NCBI RefSeq assembly: GCF_016899425.1
Contig: NZ_CP045995.1
Span: 2,938,450 to 3,002,449, forward strand
Origin: Burkholderia sp. MS389
GTDB taxonomy: Bacteria > Pseudomonadota > Gammaproteobacteria > Burkholderiales > Burkholderiaceae
Reading direction: 5' to 3'
Length of the DNA: 64,000 bases
Numbering within the stretch: position 1 is the first letter of the stretch; every line of letters starts with the position of its first letter. A program made the position numbers and the translations under genes. The notes beneath the pieces were generated by a model that saw only the letters and a program-made list of their open reading frames with translations, did no database searches and had not been told where the DNA came from. This document shows, piece by piece, positions 49,588 through 58,489 of the stretch.

Positions 49588-51201
49588 TCAAAGGCTCGTT
49601 GCCGGCGTCTCAAGTGCTTGCGAGCCGTTGGTGGCCAGCGCGCCCACGAGCTCGTCGAGCAGCGCAAGCGCCTCATGCGGCTCGCGGCAACCACCGTACA
49701 CATAGTGATCGGGGCGGGCGAGAACCACACGGCAATCGTGTTGAGCCATCCAGCCGGTCAGCACGCCACTGACGTCCTGATACGTATCCGGCGAGGCATC
49801 GGGCGCGAGCGCGTCGGGCCCGATCGAGACGAACCGGATCGCCGGATACTGCAGGCGATCGCATGCCTGCCGAAGTTGCGCGACGGTCGCGACATCAGTA
49901 CGTGCGTCCACCGCGAGCCGGAAGGTCGCGCCGGTCACGTCGTCGAGCAGGCGCTCGTCGCCGGTGGACGTCCGCACGCGTGGTTGCGGAAACAGCAGCC
50001 CGCGTGGCCCGTCGCTCGAAGCGGACAGAAAGCCGTCGCTCAACCCCGGGATCAACGATTGCCGGACCATTCCCTGCGGATTGGCGGCCATCTCCGCATG
50101 CAAGCGCTCGTCGCGCGCGCTGGCCGCGACCGGATCGCGTTCACAGATCAGCTTGCCCAGTTCCTTCGTCACGAGTGTCGTGCGCTTGACGTGCGGCAAC
50201 CGTTCAGCCTGGTAGCTGTCGAGCAGTGCCGTACCGGCCTTGCCGCGCGAAACCATCGCGATCTTCCAGACGAGATTGGACGCATCCCGGATGCCTTGAC
50301 ACATTCCCTGCGCGAGGAACGGCGGCGTCATGTGCGCCGCGTCACCGAGGAAGAATATCCGTCCGGCTTGCCAGCGGCGCAGCACGAGCGCGTGAAACCG
50401 GTAGGCGGATGCACGCCAGATTTCGTATTCGTCGTCGGCGAGCCAGCGCGAAATCAGCTTTTTCACGAATTCGGGCCGGCAGGCCTCGGCAGGCGTCTCG
50501 TCCGCGTTGATCATGAACTCCCAACGGCGGCAGCGGCCGGGTCCGACGACGAACGTCGAAGGGCGCGCGACCTCGCAATACTGCACGTTGGTTGCCGGCA
50601 GGCTCTCGCCGGCACCGTCTTTGAGCATCACATCGACGACGAGCCATGGCTCGTCGAAGTCGAGATCCTCCATGTCCAAGCCGAGCCGCGTACGGATCGG
50701 GCTCGTTCCTCCATCGCAGGCCAGCACATGGCCCGCGGTGAACGTGCGTTGCTCGCCCGACGCCAGCGAGATCGTCACGGATGCGGCATCGTCGTGCGAT
50801 TCGGCCGCGGTCGCTTCCGCACCGAGCTCGACCCTGACCGACGGGTAGCCGGCGAGATTGTCGCGCAGGATTCCTTCGATTTGCGGCTGCATGAACACGT
50901 AGTTCGGTGCCCAGCCGAGCTGGTACGGCGGGGCTGCCGCGTCGATGCGGCGGATCACCCGCGTGTCGGTCGTCCGGTATTCGGACGGGCGGTACGGCAT
51001 CACGTATTGCGCGATCCTGTCTGCGATCCCGAGGTTGGCCAGGATTCGCATGATTTCCTGGTCGAATCCCATTGCCCGTGGCTTGTCGTAGACAGTAGGC
51101 GACTTGTCGACGACCAGCGTGCGCAGGCCGGCCTGACCGGCCAGGTTGGCGGCGACTGCACCGACCGGGCCGAGACCGACAATGATCAAATCGAAGTCCA
51201 C
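49588..51201 (-). CDS. FAD-dependent aromatic-type monooxygenase (MhpA/PheA-like)
   Basis: 537-residue class A flavin hydroxylase. FAD motif DLIIVGLGPVGAVAANLAGQ at the N-terminus, the DG motif ACDGGTSPIRTRLG, and the GD motif FFLGDAAHMTPPFLAQGMCQGI, with a C-terminal thioredoxin-like domain as in MhpA (3-(3-hydroxyphenyl)propionate hydroxylase) and related enzymes. GTG 51201 is chosen: GGAGGAGAT precedes it and the FAD loop begins immediately. It would hydroxylate an activated aromatic or heteroaromatic ring using NAD(P)H. Last gene of a minus-strand operon with ALDH, VOC and FAH-like genes. Confidence 0.9.
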   Translation of the reverse strand: MDFDLIIVGLGPVGAVAANLAGQAGLRTLVVDKSPTVYDKPRAMGFDQEIMRILANLGIADRIAQYVMPYRPSEYRTTDTRVIRRIDAAAPPYQLGWAPNYVFMQPQIEGILRDNLAGYPSVRVELGAEATAAESHDDAASVTISLASGEQRTFTAGHVLACDGGTSPIRTRLGLDMEDLDFDEPWLVVDVMLKDGAGESLPATNVQYCEVARPSTFVVGPGRCRRWEFMINADETPAEACRPEFVKKLISRWLADDEYEIWRASAYRFHALVLRRWQAGRIFFLGDAAHMTPPFLAQGMCQGIRDASNLVWKIAMVSRGKAGTALLDSYQAERLPHVKRTTLVTKELGKLICERDPVAASARDERLHAEMAANPQGMVRQSLIPGLSDGFLSASSDGPRGLLFPQPRVRTSTGDERLLDDVTGATFRLAVDARTDVATVAQLRQACDRLQYPAIRFVSIGPDALAPDASPDTYQDVSGVLTGWMAQHDCRVVLARPDHYVYGGCREPHEALALLDELVGALATNGSQALETPATSL

Positions 51202-51291
51202 ATCTCCTCCATGTTCATATTCGTTCCGCCAGAGCCGACCACGTTCGCCCGGCGGTGCGGGCGGGTCCACCGGACCGTCGCCCGACTGATC

Positions 51292-52725
51292 TCAGTATGC
51301 CTTCGTGTAGGCGGTCTTGACGGTCGTGAAGAATTCGGCGGCGTATCGGCCTTGCTCGCGCGGGCCGTAGCTCGACGACTTCGTGCCACCGAACGGCACG
51401 TGATAGTCGACCCCCGCGGTGGGCACGTTGACCATCACCATCCCGCTGCGCATGTGTTGCCTGAAATGCGCCGCATATTTCAGAGACGCCGTACAGATGC
51501 CGGCCGATAATCCGAACTCGCTATCGTTCGCGATCTCCAGCGCCTCGTCGTAATCCTTCGCCGGGATAGCGCACGCGATCGGGCCGAAGATCTCCTCGCG
51601 CGCGATGCGCATTTTCGGCGCCGCATCGGAGAACAGCGCCGGCGTCAGAAAATGGCCTCGTGTGCGGCGGGCGACGGCCGTACCGCCGCACACGAGCTTT
51701 GCGCCTTCGTTCCTGCCGATTTCCACGTACGCTTCGTCCAGTCGCAATTGCTCGCTGTCGACAACGGGCCCGATCTGCGTGTCCGCATCGAGCGCATGCC
51801 CGACGTGGAGCTGCTCGAGCGCCTCCGCAACCCGGGCGATGAAGCGCGTGTAGATACCTTTCTGCACGATGAAACGGGATGATGCGGTGCAGCGCTGCCC
51901 GGTCGAGTAATAGGCGCCCTGTATCGCGCAGTCGACGGCGACGTCGAGGTCCGCGTCGTCCAGGACGACGAGCGGATTCTTGCCGCCCATCTCGAGCTGC
52001 ATCCGCTTGAACTGGCGCGCGCCCTGTAGCAGCAGGTTCCGCCCGGTATCGACCGATCCGGTGAACGAGACCGCGTGGATTTTCGGCGAGACGACCATCG
52101 CGTTGCCGACGACACTTCCGCGCCCCATCACGAGATTGAAGGTGCCGGGCGGAATGCCGCTGCGGTGGATGATGTCCGCGAGCGCCCACGCGGATCCCGG
52201 GACGAGGTCCGCCGGCTTGAAGACGACGCTGTTGCCGTGCGCGAGCGCCGGCGCGATCTTCCAGGCCGGAATGGCCATCGGGAAGTTCCACGGTGTGATG
52301 ATGCCGACGACGCCGACCGGCTCGCGCGTGATACTGACGTCGACGAGCGGCCTGACCGACGGCAGGTGCTCGCCGCCCGAGCGCACCGCTTCGGCGGCGT
52401 GGAACTTGAATATCTGCCCGGCACGCGCGACCTCGGCAATGCCCTCGGCAAGCGTCTTGCCTTCTTCACGCGATAGCAGCGTACCGAGCTCAGTCTGCCG
52501 CGAGAGCAATTCGCTGCCGATCGCGTCGAGTGCATTCGCTCTGGCCTGGATGCCGCTGTCCCGCCAGCCGCGTTGAGCGTCGCACGCGGCGTCGATTGCC
52601 TCGTGGGCCTGCTCGACATCCGCGTGCGCATAGTCGCCGATCACGTCGTCGAGATCGGACGGATTGATGTTGCGGCGTGAAGTGGCGCCGGTGCGCCACG
52701 ACCCGCCGATCAGATTGCACTTCAT
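51292..52725 (-). CDS. NAD(P)-dependent aldehyde dehydrogenase
   Basis: 477-residue ALDH superfamily enzyme; closest in feel to 2,5-dioxovalerate/alpha-ketoglutaric semialdehyde dehydrogenases. Catalytic residues present: Asn147 (TPWNFP), Glu245 (LEMGGKNP) and Cys279 (TGQRCTASSR); C-terminal FGGTKSSSYGPREQG. Start ATG 52725 with GGGGGAG upstream. It would oxidise a semialdehyde produced after ring cleavage. Confidence 0.92.
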   Translation of the reverse strand: MKCNLIGGSWRTGATSRRNINPSDLDDVIGDYAHADVEQAHEAIDAACDAQRGWRDSGIQARANALDAIGSELLSRQTELGTLLSREEGKTLAEGIAEVARAGQIFKFHAAEAVRSGGEHLPSVRPLVDVSITREPVGVVGIITPWNFPMAIPAWKIAPALAHGNSVVFKPADLVPGSAWALADIIHRSGIPPGTFNLVMGRGSVVGNAMVVSPKIHAVSFTGSVDTGRNLLLQGARQFKRMQLEMGGKNPLVVLDDADLDVAVDCAIQGAYYSTGQRCTASSRFIVQKGIYTRFIARVAEALEQLHVGHALDADTQIGPVVDSEQLRLDEAYVEIGRNEGAKLVCGGTAVARRTRGHFLTPALFSDAAPKMRIAREEIFGPIACAIPAKDYDEALEIANDSEFGLSAGICTASLKYAAHFRQHMRSGMVMVNVPTAGVDYHVPFGGTKSSSYGPREQGRYAAEFFTTVKTAYTKAY

Positions 52726-52802
52726 GACCAGTGATCTCCCCCAGTTTCGCAGGGTGGCGTCCGCCTGCCGTCGAATGCGGCGGACGCTACGGATTGGTAT
52801 GT

Positions 52803-53366
52803 CTATTCGTCGAACGCGGTGCGCTGGGCGGCGATGCGTTCGCGCATTGCCGCGATCCATGCGTCGCGCGTCAGGAAGCCCGGGCGGCGCTGGCACATCG
52901 CTTCCGTCCGTCTCAGGACTTCAGCGCTCGGGAGATCGAGATCGAGCGGCTCGCGACAAGGCTGCGCGGTGAAGAACGGGCTGTCGACGTAGAGTTCGAT
53001 CGGATTGCCTTCAGGATCCTTGAAATAGATCGACCACGCGTTGCCGTGATCGACCTGCTCGATAGCGGCGACGCCCGCGCGTTTCGCGCGTTGGTAATAC
53101 GTGCGCAGATCGTCCAGCGAATCGAGCAGGAAGGAAAGCTGGTTGACCGGGTTGAAGGGGAGGTCGGTGGGCTTTCCATCGAACAACACGAGCTGGTGAT
53201 GGATTTCCGGATCCTGCGTCATGAAGTACAGATTGTGTCCGGTCGACGCGACACCCTTGTCGCTGATCACGAACCCGAGTGCCTTGCGGTAATAGTCGAC
53301 CATCCGGTCGAGGTCGCTGCAGAAGATGCCGCAGTGAGTGAACTGAATTTTCGGCAGTGCCGCCAT
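52803..53366 (-). CDS. VOC-superfamily protein (extradiol dioxygenase-like)
   Basis: 187 residues, vicinal oxygen chelate fold. Candidate metal ligands: His11 (QFTHCGIF), a His in PEIHHQLVLF and Glu in GNPIELYVDSP, matching the His-His-Glu pattern of extradiol dioxygenases and glyoxalases. A C-terminal helical extension (AMCQRRPGFLTRDAWIAAM) is unusual for small glyoxalases. In this context ring or hydroxy-acid cleavage of the monooxygenase product is plausible; glyoxalase-like isomerase is the alternative. Confidence 0.82.
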   Translation of the reverse strand: MAALPKIQFTHCGIFCSDLDRMVDYYRKALGFVISDKGVASTGHNLYFMTQDPEIHHQLVLFDGKPTDLPFNPVNQLSFLLDSLDDLRTYYQRAKRAGVAAIEQVDHGNAWSIYFKDPEGNPIELYVDSPFFTAQPCREPLDLDLPSAEVLRRTEAMCQRRPGFLTRDAWIAAMRERIAAQRTAFDE

Positions 53367-53394
53367 AATCGTCTCCTGATTGTTCGAGTATCGC

Positions 53395-54249
53395 TCACGC
53401 TTCGTCGGCCACCGGGTTCGACAGCGTGCCGATTCCCGGAATCACCACGTCGAAGGTGTCACCGGGCTTCAGGAATACCGGCGGCTGACGCTTGAAGCCG
53501 ATCCCGCTCGGGGTGCCGGTCGCGAGGATGTCGCCCGGCTGCCAGTCGAGCGCCTGCGATACGTATGCGATCAGGGCCGGAATGTCGAAGGCGAGGTCGG
53601 ACAGCTTGCCGATCTGCATCTGTTCGCCATTCAACAGGCCGTGTACCGAGAGTTCGCGGTAGTCCGGAATTTCGTCGGCCGTGACGAGCCACGGGCCGAG
53701 CGCGCCGGTGTCGCGGAAATTCTTGCCCATCCCGTACTGGTGCGTATGGAACTGCCAATCACGGACGCTGGCGTCGTTGAAGCACGTATAGCCGGCAACG
53801 TGGCTCATCGCGTCTTCCGGTGCGATATGCGAACCGCCGCGGCCGATGACGACCGCGAGTTCGGCCTCGAAATCGAAATTGTCTGAAATGGTCGGACGAA
53901 TCAGCGGCGCACCGTGCGGCAACAGGGTTTCCGCGTAACGATGGAAGATGACAGGGTACTTGCCGACCGTGCGCCCGGCTTCCGCTGCGTGCGCGACATA
54001 GTTGATGCCGACGCAGATGATCTTGTTCGGGCGTGGAATGACCGGCTCGAGCTCGACATCGGCCGACGGGAAATCCGCGGCCGCGGCCGCGGCGACGAGC
54101 CGGCGTGCTTCGTCCAGCGCCGCGTCATCCGCGAGCAGTGAAGCGAGATCGGCCAGCGCCGGCATGCGCGACGCGAGATCGACGATCCCTTCTTCCTTGA
54201 TTGCACCGAAAGCGGCCTTGCCGGCCCGGCGATACGACACGAGTTTCAT
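53395..54249 (-). CDS. Fumarylacetoacetate hydrolase-family protein
   Basis: 284 residues. Blocks of the FAH family: KIICVGINYVAHAAEAG, YPVIFHRYAETLLPHG, ISDNFDFEAELAVVIG (metal-binding Glu residues), GYTCFNDASVRDWQFHTHQYGMGKNFRDTGALGPW split across the core, and GDILATGTPSGIGF. FAH-like enzymes hydrolyse C-C bonds of 2,4-dioxo acids (fumarylpyruvate, acylpyruvates) formed by ring fission. First gene of the minus-strand operon; its start at 54249 is 120 bp from the divergent AA_synth gene. Confidence 0.92.
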   Translation of the reverse strand: MKLVSYRRAGKAAFGAIKEEGIVDLASRMPALADLASLLADDAALDEARRLVAAAAAADFPSADVELEPVIPRPNKIICVGINYVAHAAEAGRTVGKYPVIFHRYAETLLPHGAPLIRPTISDNFDFEAELAVVIGRGGSHIAPEDAMSHVAGYTCFNDASVRDWQFHTHQYGMGKNFRDTGALGPWLVTADEIPDYRELSVHGLLNGEQMQIGKLSDLAFDIPALIAYVSQALDWQPGDILATGTPSGIGFKRQPPVFLKPGDTFDVVIPGIGTLSNPVADEA

Positions 54250-54274
54250 TGCTCCTCCGTTTGGGCATAAAACA

Positions 54275-54309
54275 TGTTTTTATGCATATTACATCGGAAT
54301 GGATATAAT
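54275..54309. promoter_or_regulatory. Operator-like motif and promoter between divergent operons
   Basis: TGTTTTTATGCATATTAC at 54275-54292 matches TTTTTRTGCAYAAAAA in its left part, and a perfect TATAAT at 54304-54309 faces the right-hand operon. The motif covers the -35 region of that promoter, as expected for a repressor operator; it lies 26 bp before the FAH-like gene start on the other strand. Confidence 0.55.
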
Positions 54310-54369
54310 GCAAGCACGGGAGCACAAACTGGCTCCCGGCGATCCGAACAATTTCCGTGGAGCAGAAAG

Positions 54370-54951
54370 ATGCCGCTGGTCAATGTCAGAAAGATCAAGC
54401 TCGATGTGGAGGAGGTCTGGCACGAAGGGGGGGAGCGCGTGAGCGAGCCGCTGCGGGTTGCGGTCGCGACCGCCGTCGTCGCGAATCCGTATGCGGGGCG
54501 GTACGAGCCCGACCTGCTGCCGTTCATGCAGGCGCTGCGCGAACTCGGGCATGACCTCTCGTCGCGCCTCGTGGTGCTGCTCGGCGGCGCGGAGAACGTC
54601 CAGGCGTACGGAAAGGGCGCGATCGTCGGCGAGGATGGCGAACTCGAGCATGGCGCCGTATGGCATGAAGCCGGCGGCTGGGCGATGCGGGAATCGCTGG
54701 GCCAGCCGAAAGCAATGGTGCCGTCGGCCAAGACGATCGGCGGCGTCGGTACGCGCCTGATGGTTCCGCTGGGCCATATTCAGGCGTCTTATGTCCGCAG
54801 TCACTATGGCACGTGCGAGCTAACCGTCTGGGATGGCCCGCGCCGCAACGAGATCGCGTTCGCACTCGCGATGGCGACCGGCGGGCGCGTGCACGCGCGA
54901 CTGGGCGGCCTCGCGGCGTCGGACGTCAAGGGTCTCGACGGCCTGCGATGA
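54370..54951 (+). CDS. AA_synth family protein (amino acid synthesis family, function unproven)
   Basis: 193 residues of the family annotated as amino acid synthesis protein (PF06684): VATAVVANPYAGRYEPDLLPFM, VQAYGKGAIVGEDGELEHGA and GGRVHARLGGLAASDVKGL. Members occur in many catabolic clusters and have no established reaction known to me. Start ATG 54370 with GGAG 9 bp upstream. The frame upstream overlaps the promoter, so no longer start is likely. Divergent from the FAH-like operon; first gene of the plus-strand half. Confidence 0.8.
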   Translation: MPLVNVRKIKLDVEEVWHEGGERVSEPLRVAVATAVVANPYAGRYEPDLLPFMQALRELGHDLSSRLVVLLGGAENVQAYGKGAIVGEDGELEHGAVWHEAGGWAMRESLGQPKAMVPSAKTIGGVGTRLMVPLGHIQASYVRSHYGTCELTVWDGPRRNEIAFALAMATGGRVHARLGGLAASDVKGLDGLR

Positions 54952-54970
54952 AGTTCAGGCGGAATCTGTG

Positions 54971-54989
54971 TTTTTGTGCATAAAAATTG
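54971..54989. promoter_or_regulatory. Operator-like palindrome upstream of the Zn-type ADH
   Basis: TTTTTGTGCATAAAAATTG, containing the nearly perfect palindrome TTTTTGTGCATAAAAA, immediately before a TATCAT (54991-54996). Best copy of the motif that also lies before the GntR gene, porin 2 and the AA_synth gene. Confidence 0.55.
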
Positions 54990-55085
54990 ATATCATGCAT
55001 TGAGCGTGGTCCGTGTCGCGGGTAGATGGCCGGGCCAGTGACTGTGTGTGGCGAATACACGAAGAGTGATAGACCGGAGACAGAC

Positions 55086-56195
55086 ATGACGAAGATGATG
55101 CGAGCAGCACGTATGCACGATGTCGGCGCACCGATGGTGGTGGAGGACATCCCGGTGCCGTCGCCGCGGCCGACCGACGTGCTGGTGAGAGTCAAGGCTT
55201 GCGGGATCGTGCCCAACCTCGGCAACGTGCTGAGCAACTGGCAGAAATGGTTTCCCCACCTGCCGCTGCCCCGGCTGCCGGCGATTTTCGGTCTCGACGC
55301 GACGGGCGTGATCGAGGAGGTTGGCAGTCAGGTCCATGCGTTCAACGTGGGGGACCGCGTCTATGTGAATCCGGCGCGCTATTGCGGCGGTTGCCGCGCG
55401 TGCCGCTCGGGTGATACCACGGCCTGTCCGTACTACACATTCAACGGCTATTTCGGGTTCAGCCAGCGATCGCAGGCCATCTTCGACGACTATCCGTACG
55501 GCGGGCTGTGCGAGTTCATGACCGCGCCGCAATACAGCCTGGTCAAGATACCCGACAACCTGAGCCATGAGACCGCGGCGCGGTTCGGCTATCTCGGCAC
55601 CGCCTATCGTGCGCTGAAGAAGGCGGAAGTCGGGCCGAGCAGCACGATCCTGATCAACGGCATCAGCGGGACGCTCGGTATCGGGGTTGCACTGTTCGGG
55701 CTCGCACTTGGCGCGCGGAAGATTCTCGGTACCGCACGCAACAAAGAGTTGCTTCAGCGCGTGAAGGCGATTGCGCCGGATCGCATCGAGATTCTGGCGC
55801 TCGATGACGAGCCGGTCGACGCATGGGCGGCGCGCATCACGCGCGGGGAAGGTGTCGATGCGGTGATTGATGCGCTCGGACCGGGCGCACCGCATACGAC
55901 GCTGCAAGAATCGCTTAAGACGCTGCGCCGTGGCGGCCATCTCGTCAATGTCGGCGCGGTTGCCGGCGACGTGCCGGTAAATCTTCACTACATGATGGAC
56001 AACGACCAGCGCCTGAGCGGCTCCGCGTGGTTCACGGCCGGGCAAGGACAGGAAATGGCGGACATGGTCGAATCCGGCGTCGTCGACCTGTCGGTCTTCG
56101 AACACTGCACGTTCAAGCTGGAGGACATCAATGTCGCGCTGGGCGGGATCGAGAATCGCAATGGCGGCTTCAGCAACTACGTGATCTGTCCGTAA
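55086..56195 (+). CDS. Medium-chain (zinc-type) alcohol dehydrogenase family protein
   Basis: 369 residues: GroES-like domain with Cys39 (KACGIVP), structural-zinc cysteines Cys100, Cys103, Cys106 and Cys114 (YCGGCRACRSGDTTAC), and a Rossmann domain (INGISGTLGIGVALFG). The usual GHE motif that supplies catalytic-zinc ligands is GLDATG here, so the catalytic zinc site is altered and it may act as a zinc-poor reductase. Start ATG 55086. It is followed by the cupin gene at 80 bp. Confidence 0.87.
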   Translation: MTKMMRAARMHDVGAPMVVEDIPVPSPRPTDVLVRVKACGIVPNLGNVLSNWQKWFPHLPLPRLPAIFGLDATGVIEEVGSQVHAFNVGDRVYVNPARYCGGCRACRSGDTTACPYYTFNGYFGFSQRSQAIFDDYPYGGLCEFMTAPQYSLVKIPDNLSHETAARFGYLGTAYRALKKAEVGPSSTILINGISGTLGIGVALFGLALGARKILGTARNKELLQRVKAIAPDRIEILALDDEPVDAWAARITRGEGVDAVIDALGPGAPHTTLQESLKTLRRGGHLVNVGAVAGDVPVNLHYMMDNDQRLSGSAWFTAGQGQEMADMVESGVVDLSVFEHCTFKLEDINVALGGIENRNGGFSNYVICP

Positions 56196-56275
56196 AGCAC
56201 ATCGGCGACACTTCCGCGTCACATCGGCGCCGGGGTGTCGTCGGCCGAAAGCGTTTCCTTACAGCGAGGCAACTC

Positions 56276-56812
56276 ATGCACATTCGACGCGTGGTGACCG
56301 GCCGTGATCCGCACGGCCGGTCCGTCGTGATTTCCGATGGCCCGACACCCCGGACTGTCCTGTTCGACTCCATTCCCGGACATGCATTCGCACAGGTGTG
56401 GACGACCGCGGCATCTCCGTCGATGGCGACGACGGCCGATCCGACGGTCGGAAAAGACACCCTGATTCCGCCGGCCGGCGCGACCAGTCTCCTGGTCGTC
56501 ACCTTTCCGCCGGATCAGGTCATGGCGGCTCCGCAGTTCGATCCGGCAGCAGCGGCAAACGAATGTGTCGCGCGCATGCCGGATCTTGCAGCGACGTTCG
56601 AGCCTGACCATCCAGGCATGCATGCGACCGAAACGGTCGACTATGCGATCGTGCTGTCGGGAGAGATCTGGCTGGAGCTCGATGACGGGGAGGCGACCCG
56701 GCTCGGGCCAATGGATTTCGTCGTGCAGAACGGCACGCGCCACGCATGGCGCAACAAGGGGAACAGCCCGGCGATCGTGGCGTTCTTCATGGTCGGTGCG
56801 ACGCGCACGTGA
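56276..56812 (+). CDS. Cupin-domain protein
   Basis: 178 residues; a single cupin barrel with ETVDYAIVLSGEIWLELDDGE and GPMDFVVQNGTRHAWRN (metal-binding-type His/Glu residues). The N-terminal half (RRVVTGRDPHGRSVVISDG, FPPDQVM) is like that of small cupins linked to catabolic operons. Reaction unknown; possibly an isomerase or sensor of pathway intermediates. Start ATG 56276. Confidence 0.82.
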   Translation: MHIRRVVTGRDPHGRSVVISDGPTPRTVLFDSIPGHAFAQVWTTAASPSMATTADPTVGKDTLIPPAGATSLLVVTFPPDQVMAAPQFDPAAAANECVARMPDLAATFEPDHPGMHATETVDYAIVLSGEIWLELDDGEATRLGPMDFVVQNGTRHAWRNKGNSPAIVAFFMVGATRT

Positions 56813-56856
56813 TGCGCGCGCATGGCCTTTCGATGGTCGATCTGGAGGAAAACGGA

Positions 56857-57450
56857 ATGAGCGAGCCGCTCGATACCCGCGCGCGCCAGCAGCTATTTAC
56901 CGACGCACGCAGCCAGAACGCGTGGTTGGACCGAGCGGTGCCCGATGCGGTGCTGCGTGACCTGTACGAACTGACCCGATGGGGCCCGACGAGCATGAAC
57001 TGCTCGCCGATGCGCGTCGTGTTCGTGCGGTCGCTGCTGGCGCGCGAAAAGTTGTTGTCGGCTGTTTTTACGGGGAACGTCGAGAAAGTGCGTACCGCGC
57101 CGGTCGTTGCGATCATTGCGCAGGATGTGGCGTTCTACACGCAGCTCGACAAGCTGTTTCCGCATCGGCCGGGTGCAGGGAAGATGTTCATCGAGCAACC
57201 GGAGCTGGCGCGAGATACATGCTTTCGCAACAGCTCGCTGCAGGGTGGCTATTTCATCATGGCGGCGCGCACGCTCGGTCTCGACTGCGGGCCGCTCTCG
57301 GGGTTCGACGCGGCCAGGGTCGATCAGTTGTTCTTCGACGGGACGGCACTGCGCGTGAACTTTCTTTGCTGCCTCGGGTATGGCGATCCGGACGGCCTGT
57401 TTCCCCGCAGCCCGCGGCTCGATTTCGACGACGCTTGCGAGGTTCTGTAG
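56857..57450 (+). CDS. RutE-like nitroreductase-family protein (malonic semialdehyde reductase type)
   Basis: 197 residues of the nitroreductase family, RutE/HadB subgroup: WLDRAVPDAVLRDLYELTRWGPTSMNCSPMRVVFV at the N-terminus (FMN-binding), and NSSLQGGYFIMAARTLGLDCGPLSGFD. In uracil (Rut) degradation RutE reduces malonic semialdehyde to 3-hydroxypropionate. Here there are no other rut genes, so its product may be a different C3 semialdehyde. Start ATG 56857 with TGGAGGAAAACGGA. Confidence 0.9.
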   Translation: MSEPLDTRARQQLFTDARSQNAWLDRAVPDAVLRDLYELTRWGPTSMNCSPMRVVFVRSLLAREKLLSAVFTGNVEKVRTAPVVAIIAQDVAFYTQLDKLFPHRPGAGKMFIEQPELARDTCFRNSSLQGGYFIMAARTLGLDCGPLSGFDAARVDQLFFDGTALRVNFLCCLGYGDPDGLFPRSPRLDFDDACEVL

Positions 57451-57538
57451 GTTATAGGCGCGGCGACGAAGCCGGTTCGCCGCCCATACGCTTCAGCTGA
57501 GGCGCACACTTGCGAAACGCTGTTTCGATCAGATGCAG

Positions 57539-58489
57539 TCACTGTGCGCGCCGGTGATGCCGAGCACCGCGTGATTGAGCCATGTGCGCAATGTTCTCGT
57601 TGTATCGTCGCGCTTCGCCGCTCAGCCATTCCCGAAACGCCGCCAGCGTCGAGCTTTCCGCCTTGGCTTCCGGGTAGATCAGGAAGTACGCATTCCCGGT
57701 CGGATGTTCGTAGCGACCGACCTGAACCAGCGTCCCTCTCGATAGTTCGTCCTCGACGAGCAGGCGAGGAATCAGTGCGATTCCGATTCCGCTCGACGCC
57801 GCTTCCGCAAGCATCGAGAACAGTTCATAACGCGGTCCGGACAGGTCGCCTTCCATTTCGAGTCCTTGCGCCGCGAACCACTCGCGCCATGCGTACGGCC
57901 GCGTACTTTGCTGCAGCAACCGATAGCGCCGCCAGTCCGCCTGGGTCGGCTGGGTGCGCGACGCGACCAGCTTCGGGCCGGCGACCGCGATCACGCTTTC
58001 CTGCATCAGCAAATCGCCGGCCGTACCGGGCCACGGCGCGGGGCCTGCGTGGAGCGACGCGTCGAACCCTGTCGCATCGAACATGAACGGACGCGGCATG
58101 GCGGTCAGATTGACGGCGATGTCCGGATGCGTATCGATGAACGCCGGCATGCGCGGCAGCAGCCAACGGGTTGCGAAGGTCGGCACGGCCGCGAGCTCCA
58201 GGGTACCGCCTTTGCCGCCCGTCGCCATCATCTCCAGCGCGTCGTATTCGATCTGATCGAGTCTCGATGCCACACGGCGGCTGTACGCCGCACCGGCTTC
58301 GGTCAGTGTCACGCCGCGTCGGGTGCGCCGAAACAGCTTCACGCCGAGAAATTCCTCGAGCACACCGATCTGACGACAGATCGCACTTTGCGTGACGGCG
58401 AGCTCGTCCGCCGCTTTTGTGAAGCTCTGGTGGCGAGCGGCGGACTCGAATGCGGACAAGGCCGTTGTGGAGGGGATCGTGCGGCGCAT
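57539..58489 (-). CDS. LysR-type regulator (GcvA-like), probable regulator of gcdH
   Basis: 316 residues, GcvA-type LysR with N-terminal PSTTALSAFESAARHQSFTKAADELAVTQSAICRQI and RRTRRGVTLTEAGAAY. Not related to the three-LysR subfamily to the left. Divergently transcribed from the acyl-CoA dehydrogenase gene, 130 bp apart, the typical arrangement for gcdR-gcdH of glutarate degradation. Start ATG 58489. Confidence 0.9.
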   Translation of the reverse strand: MRRTIPSTTALSAFESAARHQSFTKAADELAVTQSAICRQIGVLEEFLGVKLFRRTRRGVTLTEAGAAYSRRVASRLDQIEYDALEMMATGGKGGTLELAAVPTFATRWLLPRMPAFIDTHPDIAVNLTAMPRPFMFDATGFDASLHAGPAPWPGTAGDLLMQESVIAVAGPKLVASRTQPTQADWRRYRLLQQSTRPYAWREWFAAQGLEMEGDLSGPRYELFSMLAEAASSGIGIALIPRLLVEDELSRGTLVQVGRYEHPTGNAYFLIYPEAKAESSTLAAFREWLSGEARRYNENIAHMAQSRGARHHRRAQ

